From assembly GCA_023376005.1 (NCBI GenBank), contig CM042160.1, forward strand, positions 87,601,894-87,665,893: a DNA stretch of 64,000 nt, written 5' to 3'. The DNA is from Doryteuthis pealeii. Its lineage: Eukaryota > Mollusca > Cephalopoda > Myopsida > Loliginidae. The notes beneath the pieces were generated by a model. The model did no database searches, had not been told where the DNA came from, and saw only the letters and a list, made by a program, of their open reading frames with translations. Both the position numbers and the translations under genes were made by a program. Numbering within the stretch: position 1 is the stretch's first letter; each line of letters opens with the position of its first letter. Of the stretch, positions 10,211 through 21,867 are shown in pieces.

Positions 10211-10345
10211 CCCAAGATCCTTTCCAATCTCAGGCTTCCAGGTCATGGCCTTATTTCTCCACCAACATTTGATACGTTTACTTAGGAACTATTGCAAATA
10301 GTTCAATATGTAAAAAGTATAATAATCTCTCTCCCCCCTCTCTCT
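9777..10345. repeat. Tandem array of about 186-bp units with (CT)n
   Basis: Three units each begin with a CT run and continue with tactcccaaga, ccaatctcaggcttccaggt, catggcc, gtttacttagga and caatatgtaaaaagtataat. CT-run lengths vary between units. Confidence 0.9.
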
Positions 10346-11028
10346 ATTTTTTCTTTCTTTGCTTCTTTTCATCGTTTCATTATGTTCGATTGAAACTGAT
10401 TAGCGTTATAACAGCCCCCCGCTAAAAAGGGAGATACAGCGTAACAAGATCAATCGTGATATTCTAAACGGTCTGTTGATTTAACTCAATGATAATGAGG
10501 TTATATTATTATGTTTTTTCCTTTCAATATCACTGGCGCACTTGACCCGCGCCTTTGTGTCTGCCGCCGCCACCACCGCCGCTGTCGCTGCCTCTTGTAT
10601 TGATCTGTGTGAAAACAACCTGACCAGCGATCTAGCCGCGTGTTCGTATTATTTGCAATATCTGAATTCTCGCATATTCTTTTTCTTATTTCACTTGGTT
10701 CTTTGTTTCGTCTTTTTGCTTTCTTCTTTTTATATACCGAGTTTTGGTTTATTCTTTCTGTTGTTCTGTGCTTCTCTATCGACCCTGCCCTTGAGCACGT
10801 TCGATTGCTCTATCCAGTTCGTACAATAAATGCACTTCCTATTGACCGTGAGATATGACGTGTCGGTTGCAATATGCTCGTCTCGCTGAGAAACGACACT
10901 TATAGCGTTGAGCAATGGACTGGTGGCCGCGAGGAAACGCTGCTTACAGCACGGATTCAAAACGATGAATAGTCAAAGATCGTTTAATGAATAAAATCAC
11001 TTCAAAAAACAACTATGGATTTAGGTTG
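10346..11028. other. Noncoding, with a GC-richer stretch
   Basis: 10,540-10,600 is locally GC-rich (gccgccgccaccaccgccgc). A plus-strand frame crosses it but has no recognisable domain. Confidence 0.35.
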
Positions 11029-11105
11029 GGGTAATCTGAACATTAGCTACATAAATGAGAGTAACCTCCCCTTGTTTCTTTCACTTTGAGGAAGCCGTGT
11101 GTTTT
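11029..11105 (+). mobile_element. Single end of the long-TIR MITE family
   Basis: It matches the left terminus of the MITE at 37,501 for about 75 bp (ggtaatctgaacattagcta through ctttgaggaagccgt), then the similarity stops. No partner end is visible nearby. Confidence 0.75.
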
Positions 11106-12725
11106 GTTTTGTAAAAACACGGATTTTTTCGACAAATTGGGTATACTTATACTTTTCTAATATACAGGTACTCTCATAGAAATATCAACATCTTTTTTTT
11201 TAAATCGATTTAAAAATCTTAACATCCTTATAGGAATACCTTTAATATGTTTTCAAACAGTCTCCACGTGTTCACCATCCCTGTCAACATATTAGAATCT
11301 CCCACAGGTGATTTAGAAATTAAACTAAATAATTTTTTTGAAAAGATTTTAAAGAACATTCTTTCCGAAAATGTTTGCATTCTATACGGCAATCTTGTTC
11401 AGTGAATGCCTGGGGAGAGGGGGGGGGAGGTTGTCAGTACTTAGGAAAACCCACGCATTTATTCAACCATCTACACAGAAGAAATTAAATGCTTAATATA
11501 TTTATTCAGCACCAGTATCCGGTGCTAACGGATACATACAAAAACACAAAGAACAATAAGTTACAAAACAATAAGTTACAAAACAATGTTAGGTTCAGAC
11601 CTAACGAACAGTTATTCGCCTTTGATCAGTAGGGGACTGATGGGAACCTGGAAGTGGGATTTCCGCCATGACACTTTTGGATTGAAGCATACTCTAGCCT
11701 GTGTTAAATAAACCCTTGTTAATTTTCCAACAACCTCGTCTTGCAATATCATTCGGTCTTCCGTATTTTGTCTGTATGTAAAAATATAACACAATATATC
11801 AAATAAATATTATTAAACTAATAATGCTAGCGACGAGTTGTGGTTTTCAACACGACATAACATACGAAGACAACCTTTGTCGGGAATTTAATAACTTAAT
11901 CCCACAGAAAAAGAGACATACCTGTAGGAAATGCTGTCTACAGTCTAAAGAGAACAAAATATACGTTTTCAGAATGTAAAGACAAAGGGAAAGCACATGT
12001 ACCTTTAACCTATTTTATTTACATACAAACTCAACGACAGTCAATAAAACAAGTACTTAGGGGCAGTACTTTACAATTCAGAATATCGCCTCGTTGAGGG
12101 TGGTGTCAGGGTCGAGTCTTCAGTTATTACTCCCTCACTGAGGGGGAAGTTCTTTCAGTCACAAAGTCTGAGATGAGCGCTCGTTTCTACGAGGCTTCCT
12201 GGTGGTGCCAAACTGTAAAAGAGGGTTCTTCACCGGACCTGACAGGGGACATTACCTTTACTACTTCCTGTCCCTGAAGGCACAGGAGAGTTCTAGTCCC
12301 TACATACCTTTTTATCTTTAGCAAGCGCAGTTATTCAATGAGACATATTCCAATTGATATACCTTCCATTCGATTAACGTGGCAACACATTACGACTGCT
12401 TTTCATAACACGAGGTGTTTCATTTATTTAAAAACAATAACTGAAATTAATAGATCAAAGGGTAAGTAACTCACCCGTACAATAAATGGATTAGGGCAGA
12501 TAACTTCTGACTCTTATTATTATTATTAGAGTCTGTTAGTGTTAATTTGTACTGACTAAAGTGAATTTCAACAACCTTCACATGTTGGAACCCATGCTCC
12601 TCCCTACAACAATCTACCTATCTACCTATCTATCTACAGCCCTGATCACCATTATTGGCACTCTTTCATTTTTTATATGTTATCTTTGTACGATAACCTA
12701 TTTTCAACAGTGTTGGATTGTTTCG
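11106..12725. other. Noncoding, no recognised element
   Basis: Sequence from 11,668 is shared with the right arm. A GC-richer block at 12,060-12,310 is mirrored at about 63,360-63,600. There a one-base difference opens a 75-codon frame (63,346-63,573) that is broken in this arm, arguing against conserved coding. Confidence 0.4.
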
Positions 12726-12729
12726 TAAT

Positions 12730-13645
12730 ATAAGATGTGCTGAAGATTACAACTTGTATTTATAAACTCTTCCAAAAACAGCGTTGGCTGAATCAGCTAA
12801 TCAAAAACGCCCAAACATGTCTTTAATCTACTATTTAAAGGAGTTGATAAATTGTCGCTCAATTGCTCGTTAGATATACAGACGAAGTGACGAGGATTAT
12901 TCAACTCTCTAAGCACGGACCAACTGATGAGGATTATACAATTCTTTAACACGGATCAGTTGACAAGGATTAAAACTGATACTACATCTTTCTACTTTAT
13001 GCCACAAGTGATCTCCACTGTAAAATTGCTTTCACCTACAGCTCTTAAATGGTCACACGAATCGTAACATTGGCCTTGCGGCGTATTTAGGTAAACATAT
13101 ATAAAAGCAGGGATTATACAATTTGTGTTGTAGATTCAAATCACTAAATTGTCAATTCAGGAAGTGAATGGAAATTTAATTGGACAAAATAGGAGATTCG
13201 TTCAATTATGTAAATCCCGGCCTATTATGTAAATACGAGTGTATTTTGACTTGTTGCTAACCTTTTGAGGTAAATCATTAGCGCATTTTGTGATATAAAA
13301 TGTGTTGAAGATTACAACTTGTATTTATAAACTATTCCAAAACAGCGTTGGCTGGATCGGCCAAACAAAACGCCCGAACATGTATTTAATTAACTATTTA
13401 AAAGCGTTGATAAACTGTCGCTCAATTGCTCGCCGGATGTACAGACGAACTGATGAGGATTATACACTTCTTTAACACGGATCAGCTGACAAGGATTAAA
13501 ACTGATGCTACATCTTTCTATTTCAAGGATCACAGGATCAGCTGACAAGGACCAAAACTGATACTACACCTTTCTACTTCAAGAAAGGATCAAACTTTAT
13601 GCCACAAGGAATCTTCACTGTAAAACTGCTTTCATTTACAACCCT
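12730..13645 (+). repeat. Duplicated block of about 330 bp, period about 565
   Basis: 12,730-13,045 and 13,295-13,645 are diverged direct copies sharing gaagattacaacttgtattt, aacagcgttggctg, gtcgctcaattgctcg, aacacggatcag and tttatgccacaag. The second copy contains a two-unit version of the minisatellite expanded in the right arm. Mirror copies lie at about 61,390-62,430 and 62,600-62,960. Confidence 0.82.
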
Positions 13646-14235
13646 AAAATTTCACCTCGACAATGCAACATCTACTGTTCAAAGAACAGAGGCAAAAGAG
13701 TTCAAGAATGGTTTTCTGGAAGTGTCATGTGACGCCCCATGAGACACCCAACAGACACAAGATAAGGGAGATGATTAAATCAGGAATTAAATCAGTGATA
13801 TGTGAAAATACCACAAAGATTGTCAGGTTTTGTTTTTTTTTAGTATAGATTAAATGGAAAAAGTGTTTGCCACGACGAATAAATTGGCGCAGGTGAATAT
13901 TTGGCTGGTGTCTACCTTTTTTTTTATTTATTTATTTTTTTTTTTATTTTATTTTATTTTCATGCCAGCTTGATCAGATAAGACGTAATTGAGAAAATAA
14001 ATTAAAAGTGGTGAATGTCAACAGTTTTAATACAAGACCCACGAGACGTAAGAAATTGTCTGCGGTTCGTGTCTGGCTGATGATAGGGAGGGGTTGCAGG
14101 GAGGGTAGTGGTAGGTGAGTTCGTCTAGATGATCTGTTTAAATATAAACCAAGAGGATGTAATAGATAAAGAAGTTGTGAATGTCACACGAGGACAGAAG
14201 TGTTGGTGCGAGGCTCACGAGAAGAGGAGAGAAAG
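13646..14235. other. Noncoding, T-rich stretch
   Basis: A T/ATTT-rich tract lies at 13,915-13,965. A 61-codon frame at 13,663 is kept in both arms, as expected for recently duplicated DNA, but shows no recognised motif. Confidence 0.35.
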
Positions 14236-14240
14236 GGAGC

Positions 14241-14242
14241 GA

Positions 14243-14298
<56 letters not shown>

Positions 14299-14310
14299 AG
14301 AGAGAGGGGG
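14241..14310. repeat. (GA)n microsatellite
   Basis: GA array ending in a G run; mirrored as (CT)n at 60,752-60,806. Confidence 0.9.
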
Positions 14311-14429
14311 GGGTTAAGAAAAGGAGGAGCGACGAGAGATCTAGAGAAATATTGAGAGACGGATGCTATAATAACGAATCTTGGTTTAAAACCTAAAATA
14401 TAAGATTATAGGACTATATTACCGTTACT

Positions 14430-14675
14430 AAACCAGGAAACACAAGGTTCCGGGTTCGATACCGAATCTCGCCAACTCAGTGTATGAGTACCACAGAGAT
14501 CTGTGCGGTAAAGTGAGGAGCTGGTGGTAGGTGTGACGCTCCGTCCCAGGTAGGTGGTAGGTGTGGCACTCCGTCACAGACGCCAAGACAATCTCCTTGG
14601 TATAGGGCTAGTGAAAAGGGAATAGACTCCCTCGCTGTCTGGCTGATATCGGGTTTAGACCACTCCGATGACTTT
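14430..14675 (+). repeat. SINE-A, head plus body
   Basis: It has the B box (ggttccgggttcgatacc), cgccaactcagtgtatgagt, the cacagagatctgtgcgg stem and the body aatctccttggtatagggct. A tandem repeat of ggtaggtgtg(g)c(a/g)ctccgtc lies inside. Mirror: 60,388-60,634. Confidence 0.85.
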
Positions 14676-14708
14676 GCTTTTTTTTTTAAATACAATCTTC
14701 AGACGGGA

Positions 14709-14710
<2 letters not shown>

Positions 14711-14752
<42 letters not shown>
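14711..14752. repeat. (TA)n microsatellite
   Basis: About 21 TA units bracketed by gggagaa and ttctcagc. A second TA array at 15,061-15,086 bounds the next 308 bp on the other side. Mirrors: 60,308-60,354 and 59,964-60,000. Confidence 0.9.
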
Positions 14753-14754
<2 letters not shown>

Positions 14755-15060
14755 TCAGCAATCCAACTTTCTAGACCAACACCTGTGGTACCACCATCCA
14801 CCATTCTGACACTCCCCATCTAGGGAGAAGAAAATCCACTAACCACCCCCAACCACCCCTCTCCCTACTGACGACCTTCCGTTTTCAGCATTTTGAGAAT
14901 GTCCATCATTGAAGCAATTACTATATCCAAGTCCTGAAGATGGTCTAATTAAGAGACCGAAACGTTACATCGTCGACAATAAACATCCAGTTTCCATAAC
15001 ATCCCGTGTTTGTCTACCTTTCTCCACATATTGTCGGATTAACCTCCTCATATTTCTCCC
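14753..15060 (+). mobile_element. Putative small retroelement with a hammerhead-like motif
   Basis: A 308-bp non-coding unit bounded by two (TA)n arrays carries the hammerhead-like motif at 14,931-14,977 and ends ctcctcatatttctccc. Size, lack of coding capacity and ribozyme-like motif are reminiscent of retrozymes or a Penelope-like terminus. The class is inference. The mirror copy is at about 60,001-60,307. Confidence 0.4.
14931..14977 (+). ncRNA. Hammerhead-ribozyme-like motif (HHR-2), variant
   Basis: CTGAAGA (14,934-14,940) is followed by one extra T, then stem II GGTCT/AGACC with a 7-nt loop, GAAA at 14,959, stem III ACG/CGT, and C at 14,974 (GTC) as predicted cleavage site. Stem I pairs GTC (14,931-14,933) with GAC (14,975-14,977). 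All three stems form, but the extra T at the base of stem II departs from the consensus and may impair activity. The mirror copy at 60,084-60,130 keeps all stems and differs in a loop base. Confidence 0.45.
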
Positions 15061-15086
15061 ATATATATATATATATATATATATAT

Positions 15087-15199
15087 GATAAAATAAATAT
15101 ATAAAGGTATTAAATATCTATTTATTTGATGGCAGTAGGTGACTGTTCTATTGTCATCAAATAAATAGATATTTAATACCTTTATATATTTATTTTATT
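15087..15199. repeat. Long hairpin next to (TA)n
   Basis: Arms of about 50 bp (aaataaatatataaaggtat and its complement) flank a short loop near 15,142. TATTGAGCACT follows at 15,226. Mirror: 59,850-59,962. Confidence 0.88.
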
Positions 15200-15319
15200 A
15201 TATTATATAATAGCTCTATTCTTTATATTGAGCACTCTCCTAATACTACTGCAATATATATTGCGCCAAGCACCATTCCAGTGAAAGCGGTGACTATCCC
15301 AGGGTATAAAGTAAAAGTA

Positions 15320-15600
15320 AAGTCGACGGGGCGGCCTAAAGTCGGTATCAGCCAGCCAGCGAGGGAGTCTATCCCCTTTTCAATAGCGCTAGACCAAGGA
15401 GATTGTTTTTTTTAGCATCTGAGATGGAGCGCCACACCTACCATCAGCTCTTTACTTTACCGCACAGATCCCTGTGCTACTCATACGCTGAGTTGGCGAT
15501 GGCCGGTATCGAACTAGGAACCTTGTGGTTTCTAGCCGAACGCTCTACCGACTGAGCTAACCCGGCCCCATAGACAGACAGACAGACAGACAGACAGAGA
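15320..15600 (-). repeat. SINE-A, near full-length, with (GACA)n
   Basis: Minus-strand tRNA-like head (tagctcagtcggtagagcg; B box ggttcctagttcgatacc), linker and complete body through gataccgactttaggc. A GACA array at 15,572-15,598 abuts the head. Mirror: 59,455-59,730. Confidence 0.88.
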
Positions 15601-16192
15601 GGGCTGATTAGATATTGGATGCCGTGGGGAAGACCTGCCCGGTGTAATGACCGAAAGAAATTGGTGGCGAGAAAAGTCATGGGAATCCGTGCTGTCAGTG
15701 CGAGATGATGATGATGATGATGATGATGTCAACAGATCTGTGATTTGTAGTGAGAAAATATTTTTAGCTATGAAACCATTGATTCATTCGAGGCCACTTC
15801 AGAAATCAGATTTTTTTTTTTTGCCCGGGTCTCTTAGTGTCTTAATAGACTCACGTATAGATTTCCACAGCACATTCGCTATTAGTGTGCCGTCTATTTT
15901 TAAACGAATACTTATGATTGGTGAATCATTTCTTCCGGGGTCGTTCAGCCGCTCCTGTGTAAACCATGCCAGGCCCATTTTTCATAATAACTTGGTACAC
16001 CCTACCATTAGTGAAGCTTTTGACTTTGAACGGACAGCAATCACCCTTTCTACAATTATAGGTAGGGCTTCTGTATTACTTCGGTCGTTGATTATACTGT
16101 GGTTATGCTTTTAAATTATACGGCATATGTTATCAATCCATCTGTTGCACACACACACACACACACACACCTAAAACAACCTACTCATTCAC
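15601..16192. other. Noncoding with (GAT)n and (CA)n tracts
   Basis: A GAT run at 15,705-15,729 is longer in the mirror copy (59,311-59,345), and a CA run lies at 16,149-16,171. A 155-codon frame here and a 64-codon frame on the mirrored strand (59,034-59,228) lack recognised domains. Confidence 0.4.
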
Positions 16193-16312
16193 TTTAAACT
16201 TGGTTAGGCAACCGCTCTAAGAGAAGAAAAACTCTGAATTAAAACCTGTTAAACTCCGCTTGGGGTGGTCCATACTAGAATAGGCTCAGTCCTAAGTAGT
16301 GATCTATTTTTC
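16193..16312 (+). repeat. SINE-B 3' body fragment
   Basis: It contains aacttggttaggcaac, gttaaactccgcttgggg, tagaataggctcagtcct and agtgatctattttt. Mirror: 58,728-58,860. Confidence 0.8.
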
Positions 16313-16486
16313 ACACTAACACTAGCTTCACAACTAAAAAAAGTCTTTAAAATTTACCACAAATCAAATTGCGAAAGCAAAGAAAAAAAAAAAAAAGAAA
16401 AAGAAAAAGGGACGGAAAATACACTCGTGAAGTGACATATCCATTTGTTGATTCAATTATCATCAATTGCTTTTTTGTATATGCAT

Positions 16487-16628
16487 ACAAGGTGTGTCAA
16501 AAAAGGATCGATATTTTTCTGTACTGTTTGACGCACCTTGTATTCAGAAAAATTAACATTCCATTCATTCTTCATTTCTATCTTGGTAAATACAGCTTTA
16601 AAATCTGTACTTTTTGACACACCTTGTA
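16487..16628. mobile_element. Small MITE with ACAAGGTGTGTCAAAAA termini
   Basis: The terminus acaaggtgtgtcaaaaa at 16,487 is matched by its complement at 16,611-16,628. A third, inverted copy (tgtttgacgcaccttgta) ends at 16,542, so a 56-bp and a 142-bp inverted pair share one end. TA flanks both outer ends. Mirror: 58,418-58,560. Confidence 0.7.
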
Positions 16629-16667
16629 TATATTAAGAACAACCTATGCTGCAAACAACCAACTCAT

Positions 16668-16915
16668 TTACTTTAACCTTGGTTAGGCAACCAGTCTAGG
16701 AGAAGGAAAATTGAATTCAAACCTGGTTAATGAGGAGGTTTTTTTATTAGGTGGTTCGTTTTACGATAAAAAATAACAAAGACGAAAACATGATATGGTA
16801 CACACCCAACTGTTCTCTGTCAAACTATAGTTAAATAGTAGAACAGACTAGGCTGTTTAATCTTGGTATGGCAACCTATCTAGGAGAAAGAGAACTCTGA
16901 AGTCAGACCAAAAGT
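16668..16915 (+). repeat. Two SINE-B 3' fragments
   Basis: 16,668-16,727 (aaccttggttaggcaacc, gtctaggagaagg) and 16,852-16,915 (aatcttggtatggcaacc, tctaggagaa) are partial SINE-B bodies. Mirrors lie at 58,305-58,372 and 58,130-58,205. Confidence 0.7.
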
Positions 16916-17635
16916 GTTAACTTATCGTTAGTCGAAACTACTTTGGAAGCCCCTCTTCCTCCTTCCCTAAAAGCAAGGGAGTCTATCCCTTCTATCCACA
17001 CGTGGTCGTTGGTTACGTTGCACGAATGTTTCTAGAATGAATAGGTGAAAGATTTCATCATCATCGTTAGATAATCCCGAGGAAGGACAGGGGAGTAAAC
17101 CCCGAAAACTAGTCCGAAACCGGAGTCCCTAAGGTGGAGTAACACTGAATTTCTGTGCTACACGGCAACTCCTGCAACATTGCCGTTACCCAACTGCACA
17201 GGTTCTTTTGGACCACAGCGACAGTGTGGAAAGGGGGCATGCTGCTTTGGCAACAGCACATCCTCCAAAACAACCCGTACATGCTATGTAGTAAAAAAAA
17301 CCCACACCATCGTCTTTCGTAGACGGAAGAATGCCAACAAAAAGAAAAAAAGGAAGAAAAAAGAAAGAAAAAAAAAGAAGGTCAACGCAAAGAATAAATA
17401 TAACATGATCCATATCAAGCGTGTGGTTGAGATATTGTAGCGATATGATAATAAGCGAGCCGGAAGTTAATGCATTGAAAACAGAAATAAAATGACGAAA
17501 GTAAGCAATCTGCGCATAGGATCAGCGCAGGTAGAAAACAAAGCCACCGTAAAAAAAATATTTTTTCTATTCATGACTTCGGTCTTTTATCTCTTTATTT
17601 ATACTGTAATTAGAAAACTATAAGACCAACTCGAA
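16916..17635. other. Noncoding; Cys-rich frame judged unreliable
   Basis: A frame at 17,180-17,440 begins MPLPNCTGSFGPQRQCGKGA and ends in a Lys run made by an A/G-rich tract. The mirror copy (57,605-57,876) is frameshifted between overlapping frames, so constraint is not evident. Confidence 0.35.
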
Positions 17636-17639
17636 AAAA

Positions 17640-17900
17640 TGTTGCGCCCCCAACAAAAGGGGGGGGGGTTTAAAAATTAAGTGACCTGAAAAAAATGAGA
17701 AAGTTTTGAAATAAAATAAATAATGCATTATAAAGATTATTCATTGATAAATAAACACTGAAAATTTCATTAAAATCCGATAATTCCCTGATTTTTGGTA
17801 AATTATTTTCTGTACCCCCTACAGAAAATAATAAATAATAAAGTCATTTTGTCAAAAACGCATTTTAGGCCCATTTTTGGGTATAGCTAATATATATACT
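17640..17900 (-). repeat. Dispersed repeat F
   Basis: The minus strand carries tgacaaaatgact, ccaaaaatcagggaattatc, ggattttaatgaaattttca and tttcaggtcacttaa. Other copies: 32,235-32,540 (plus), 33,870-33,985 (partial), 34,330-34,650 (minus), their direct-repeat copies, and the mirror at 57,165-57,420. Confidence 0.8.
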
Positions 17901-19440
17901 ATACTTCACCCCAAACAACCACCATAAATTGACGACCACTATAAACTGGTTACCCGACAAACCACTATAGTATCATTGCGTTTACTACTTGAAGAACGAT
18001 CGGCGGAAAGATTGCGTGAAAGATTGTGACAGTCACCATGACGTAAGCAGTTAAGAGAGAAGAAAAAGAATTATTGGTCAGGATAAAGGAATGAACAGCG
18101 GTTTAATTTCAGTTTGGGAAACAATAGGTTTTGATATGAGCTAAAGGAAAAAAAAAAGTCTGACAGACAGGAAGAATCAATTGTTGTTCATGACAAATTG
18201 TCAATTACTTTTAAATAAACAGAGAGAAAAATATCGTCTGCATTTAATAATTGCAAATGTTGTGAATGTCAGTGTGAGGTCAGTTAGTTCAATATATACC
18301 GAACGAAAAACATTTTCATTGGAGGGTGTAAAAGGAAGGGGGGTTTGTGTCAGTAAGGGGATATTTGGCTTAATATTGTAATGGTTAATAAAATGGCGGT
18401 TGCCGATTGTTTTAAAAAGGGGGGAGTAAGAATTCCAAAAATGCAGTAACGGGACCGACAGACGCTGAATTAAAAAATCGAGTGCCAAAAAGAAGAAGCG
18501 GGAATTCAGAAGTTTTGAGGATGACAAGCAAGTAGTCGTCACGCAAACAAGTCAGCTCCATTATCGGAAAATGAAAGAAGATAAAATATGAACTGTTAAA
18601 ACAAGAACATATAAAAGAAAGGACTTTGCCCGGTATGCTGTTCTACATTTCTGTAACTTTATTTAATACAGGTTGTTTATTTTAATACGACTTCATTATT
18701 TTTTCATTGTGTTGAGTCATGTTTAAAGTTAGTAAGATGTGTACAACATATATATAGAATATATATAACACACAACTTACTACAATATAATCCAAATTTA
18801 TTTATCTACTTGCTTAAAAGACACCTCATAGGGTGGCAATTAAGCTAGCTCTTGAGGATAGTTCTTGATTTGGTCCTATGGGGTTAGGTTGTTATTTGGG
18901 TGGTTACGTGTTTTTCACCTGCTGAAACCCTAAGCTATTGTAGTATTACCACAAATGAGCACTAGACGTAAGAGACCCATCTCGGGTTGTCCCATAAATG
19001 ATCAACAGATCATGGGGGAGTGTAGTGAAAATGACAGGCATGGCGAGCAGTTGGCTGTCTTCGATAAGTCGGCTCGTCTTCGTCGTTCAAAAAGACAACG
19101 AGTGGCGTGCGGCATATGTAGGCGGTGTCTAGTCCGACGCGAACTCTAATCCAGTTGACTACGAAGTCGGACAGTCACGGCAAAACCTCCTGATCACGAG
19201 TGGTAGGATTGCTGCCACTCCTGTTGGCCGAAATGGTTTGACCGCAGAGGAGAATAGATGCCGTTGCGAGTTCTGTCGAAAGAAGGTTTTTTACAGTGGT
19301 GAGAAATGATTGGACTTAAGTTCTCGAGTCGACTGACGAGCGAGTGTTACTTTTTAAGTGGAAAAATTGTATATATGATTTGTAAGCAAATAGTTTGTAG
19401 GTAATTATATTTGTTTGGTTTCATGAACTGGCAGAAATAG
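17901..19440. other. Noncoding; one weak CXXC-like frame
   Basis: A frame at 18,955-19,149 ends RLRRSKRQRVACGICRRC, which faintly resembles the start of a CXXC zinc finger. It stops soon after, and the mirror copy (about 55,900-56,090) lacks the ATG and changes codons. 19,285-19,370 and 19,680-19,765 are direct copies of an 80-bp unit (cagtggtgagaaa, gagtcgact, acgagcgagtgtt). Confidence 0.35.
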
Positions 19441-19452
19441 TAAATAAATTCG

Positions 19453-19676
19453 GTATGAACCAGAGATCAAGGGAGTCTATTCCCTTTTTGCCAGCACTAG
19501 ACTAGGGAGATTTTTTTTGTTGTTGAGGTTTGCTGAGGTGGAGTGCCAGATCTACTGTCAACTCTTCACTTGACTGCACAGATCAAATTACCCAAGCTGT
19601 GTGACTCATGCACTAAGTTGAAGAGAATTGGTATCGAATCTGGAACCTTGCAATGCTCTACTGACTGTCGGGGTGA
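19453..19676 (-). repeat. SINE-A, diverged
   Basis: The minus strand carries degenerate B box (ggttccagattcgatacc), tgatctgtgcagt and the body aatctccctagtctagtgct. Mirror: 55,262-55,485. Confidence 0.8.
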
Positions 19677-19765
19677 ACGTTTTTTTTACAGTGGTGAGAA
19701 ACGGTTGGATTTAAGTTTTCGAGTCGACTAACGAGCGAGTGTTCTTTTTTAAGTGGAAAGATCAG

Positions 19766-21867
19766 GCTGAAACACTCAACGGGATTTTGTGCGTGATATA
19801 GCTATATGGAATTTGAGGCTTTTCTTTATAAAAAAAACAAACTTTTATGTTAATTATAAAGAAAAAAAATAATACTATTGTTGGCATCCTTCCTTCTGCA
19901 AAAGACGATAGCGTAGTGTCCAATTTTTTAAAACTGCATCTATGCGAGTGGTTGAACAGGCCAATTTTTGAATATCAATCTCTGTGGCATTAGAGAGTAA
20001 AGGGAATCCGTGCTGTCAGCACACCTTGATGATACCCACCGGATCAGAGGCTGAGGGGTGCCTAAAGTACTGGGCAATAAACCCGGCCCTGTCCGTTTTT
20101 AGACAAGGGTGCAGGTGCTGCCTGTGGGAAGACTTCTTGGGACCATGCGATTTATTTTTGGCTCACTCACCAGATCAGCGGCCGGGTGTGGTGCCTCATC
20201 ACCAGATACAGTTCAGTGTGATACACAGGGAGACGCGTGTGAAACTAATGCTGGGTCTGTAAAATACGTTTATTTCTATGCGAGGCAGAGACTTTCTGTG
20301 ATTGGACGTAGCAGTCACGTAACGCTCCCAGTCGTTTGGGGGGCCAATATCATATCGATATTTCCGATCCGTTCCAGGAGTAATCGACCAGAAATCATCT
20401 CCGAGAATTGACTAAAACAGAAGATATTAGATATCCTCAAATTTCCTCTCCATCACACTGGTAAGTCTCTCAAACTTAACTATATACATAGGAAGGAGGT
20501 TTATAATGTTAGTCATTGTTTTGTTGTTAAATAAACCGTTAGAATTTACTAAGTTTTAATTCATTTATTTGTTGCTGTTAGTCTTGGAATAAATTCTATA
20601 CTAACACAGTACTAAGCAGAGATTAGAAAAGGACTACGTGTTGAAACACTTGGTGGTGACAAGTATCTTAATATTTCGGTTAAAAGATTACTGGTTATTC
20701 CTGGTGCTGTCGGAAATTTTTATTTAAATAAATATTTTGTATAGTTTAAATGCATATATTTTATCCGCCTTTCAATGTCTCTTGTTTCGTATTTTTTCTA
20801 CGAAAATAAGTGGAAGAAAAGGGTCCCTGTTGCTAGCTCCAGGTATTGGAATCAGTCACGTGCCCCTAAAATCTGCCTCTTTTTGAAATTGACCAGAGAG
20901 GGGAAAGGAGGTGCTAGCAGTCCTCCTGGCTTTGACATGGCATAGCCCTAACAGCCTCTTTTGAAGTGGGAAGCGAAGCGCGACCGGCAGATTATCCTGT
21001 CTTAGCACTAAGTAACGAACCCCTTAGCTGCTTCAAAACGGACATTGGCCGGTTTTTAAAAAAACCTTGATTGAGAAAAGGTGGCTTGTTGCTGTTGCAA
21101 CCCTACAGAATTCCTAGAAAGGCTGAGACAGTGGTTTCTTCATTTTCCTTTGGCGAGAAAGGTCGCGGTTTCTTTCACATATTCTTCTAACCACGGAAGA
21201 CATTGTTGTTTGAGTGTCCATCCCTTTGGAAAAAAAACGGACGACGGGGAGAGAAAAGTGAGATACCAGCTCAGAAGAGCCAGCCCTATCATCCTCTGAG
21301 AGCCTTGTTCTTTAACGAGAAAGTGCAAGTGACTGAAAGAAGGTTTATCTTTCAGTCAAAATTATTTTCAACTTCCGAGCCTTGTTCTTTGGCGAAAAGG
21401 AACAAGAGACATTTGAAAGGACTTTCATCTTTCAATCTAATTTTGACCTCTCCTGCGAGAGAATGTATTTTTGAAGGGTTCTTTTGTTTAAACCCTTTCT
21501 ACAGTAAGTCTTTTCTTTCTGGGTTTTTTTTTTTTTGTATTTGTATCTTTTATTACCTGGCGCCTAAATTGTTTATTTTGCGTCTGCATGGGGAATTCTA
21601 TGCAATTCTAATTTTTTTATGCACCCACGTAAAAATGAGACCTTGTGTCCAGTGCTCATAAGTGGGGTGAGAGGCAAATACCCTAACATTAAAAAAAAAA
21701 TGGACTCTCTCGTCGAAGTGGGTTCATCCAATGAACAACTAGCACAGTGATTTGTTTATAGTAGTGAAGGCTTGTGTAGGATCATTCCACACTTTTTGGC
21801 ACAGTCGATAGGAAAGAATTGGTGCATCAAGGAATGCCATGAACCCAATCAACGACTGACTTCAGGA
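19766..21867. other. Noncoding; long frames without recognised domains
   Basis: Frames at 19,984-20,262, 20,109-20,411 and 21,203-21,661 have mirror counterparts altered by indels or stops. 21,300-21,480 has an internal imperfect duplication (cttgttctttrrcga, ttcatctttca). An 80-bp unit at 20,575-20,655 (actaacacagtactaagc, gaaaaggactacgt) recurs at 22,675-22,745. Confidence 0.4.

Noticed and set aside
12922..12950. CTGATGAGGATT as another hammerhead core
   Set aside because: No GAAA strand or stem II partner follows at the right distance.
17180..17440. Cys-rich secreted-like peptide
   Set aside because: The C-terminal Lys run is an A/G-rich tract and the mirror copy is frameshifted.
18955..19149. 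CXXC-like zinc finger start (ACGICRRC)
   Set aside because: It stops before further Cys ligands. The mirror copy lacks the ATG and changes residues, and no splice-linked continuation was found.
19984..20411. Overlapping 92- and 100-codon frames
   Set aside because: No recognisable domain, and the two frames overlap. In the mirror copy a one-base loss changes the start of the longer-reading frame.
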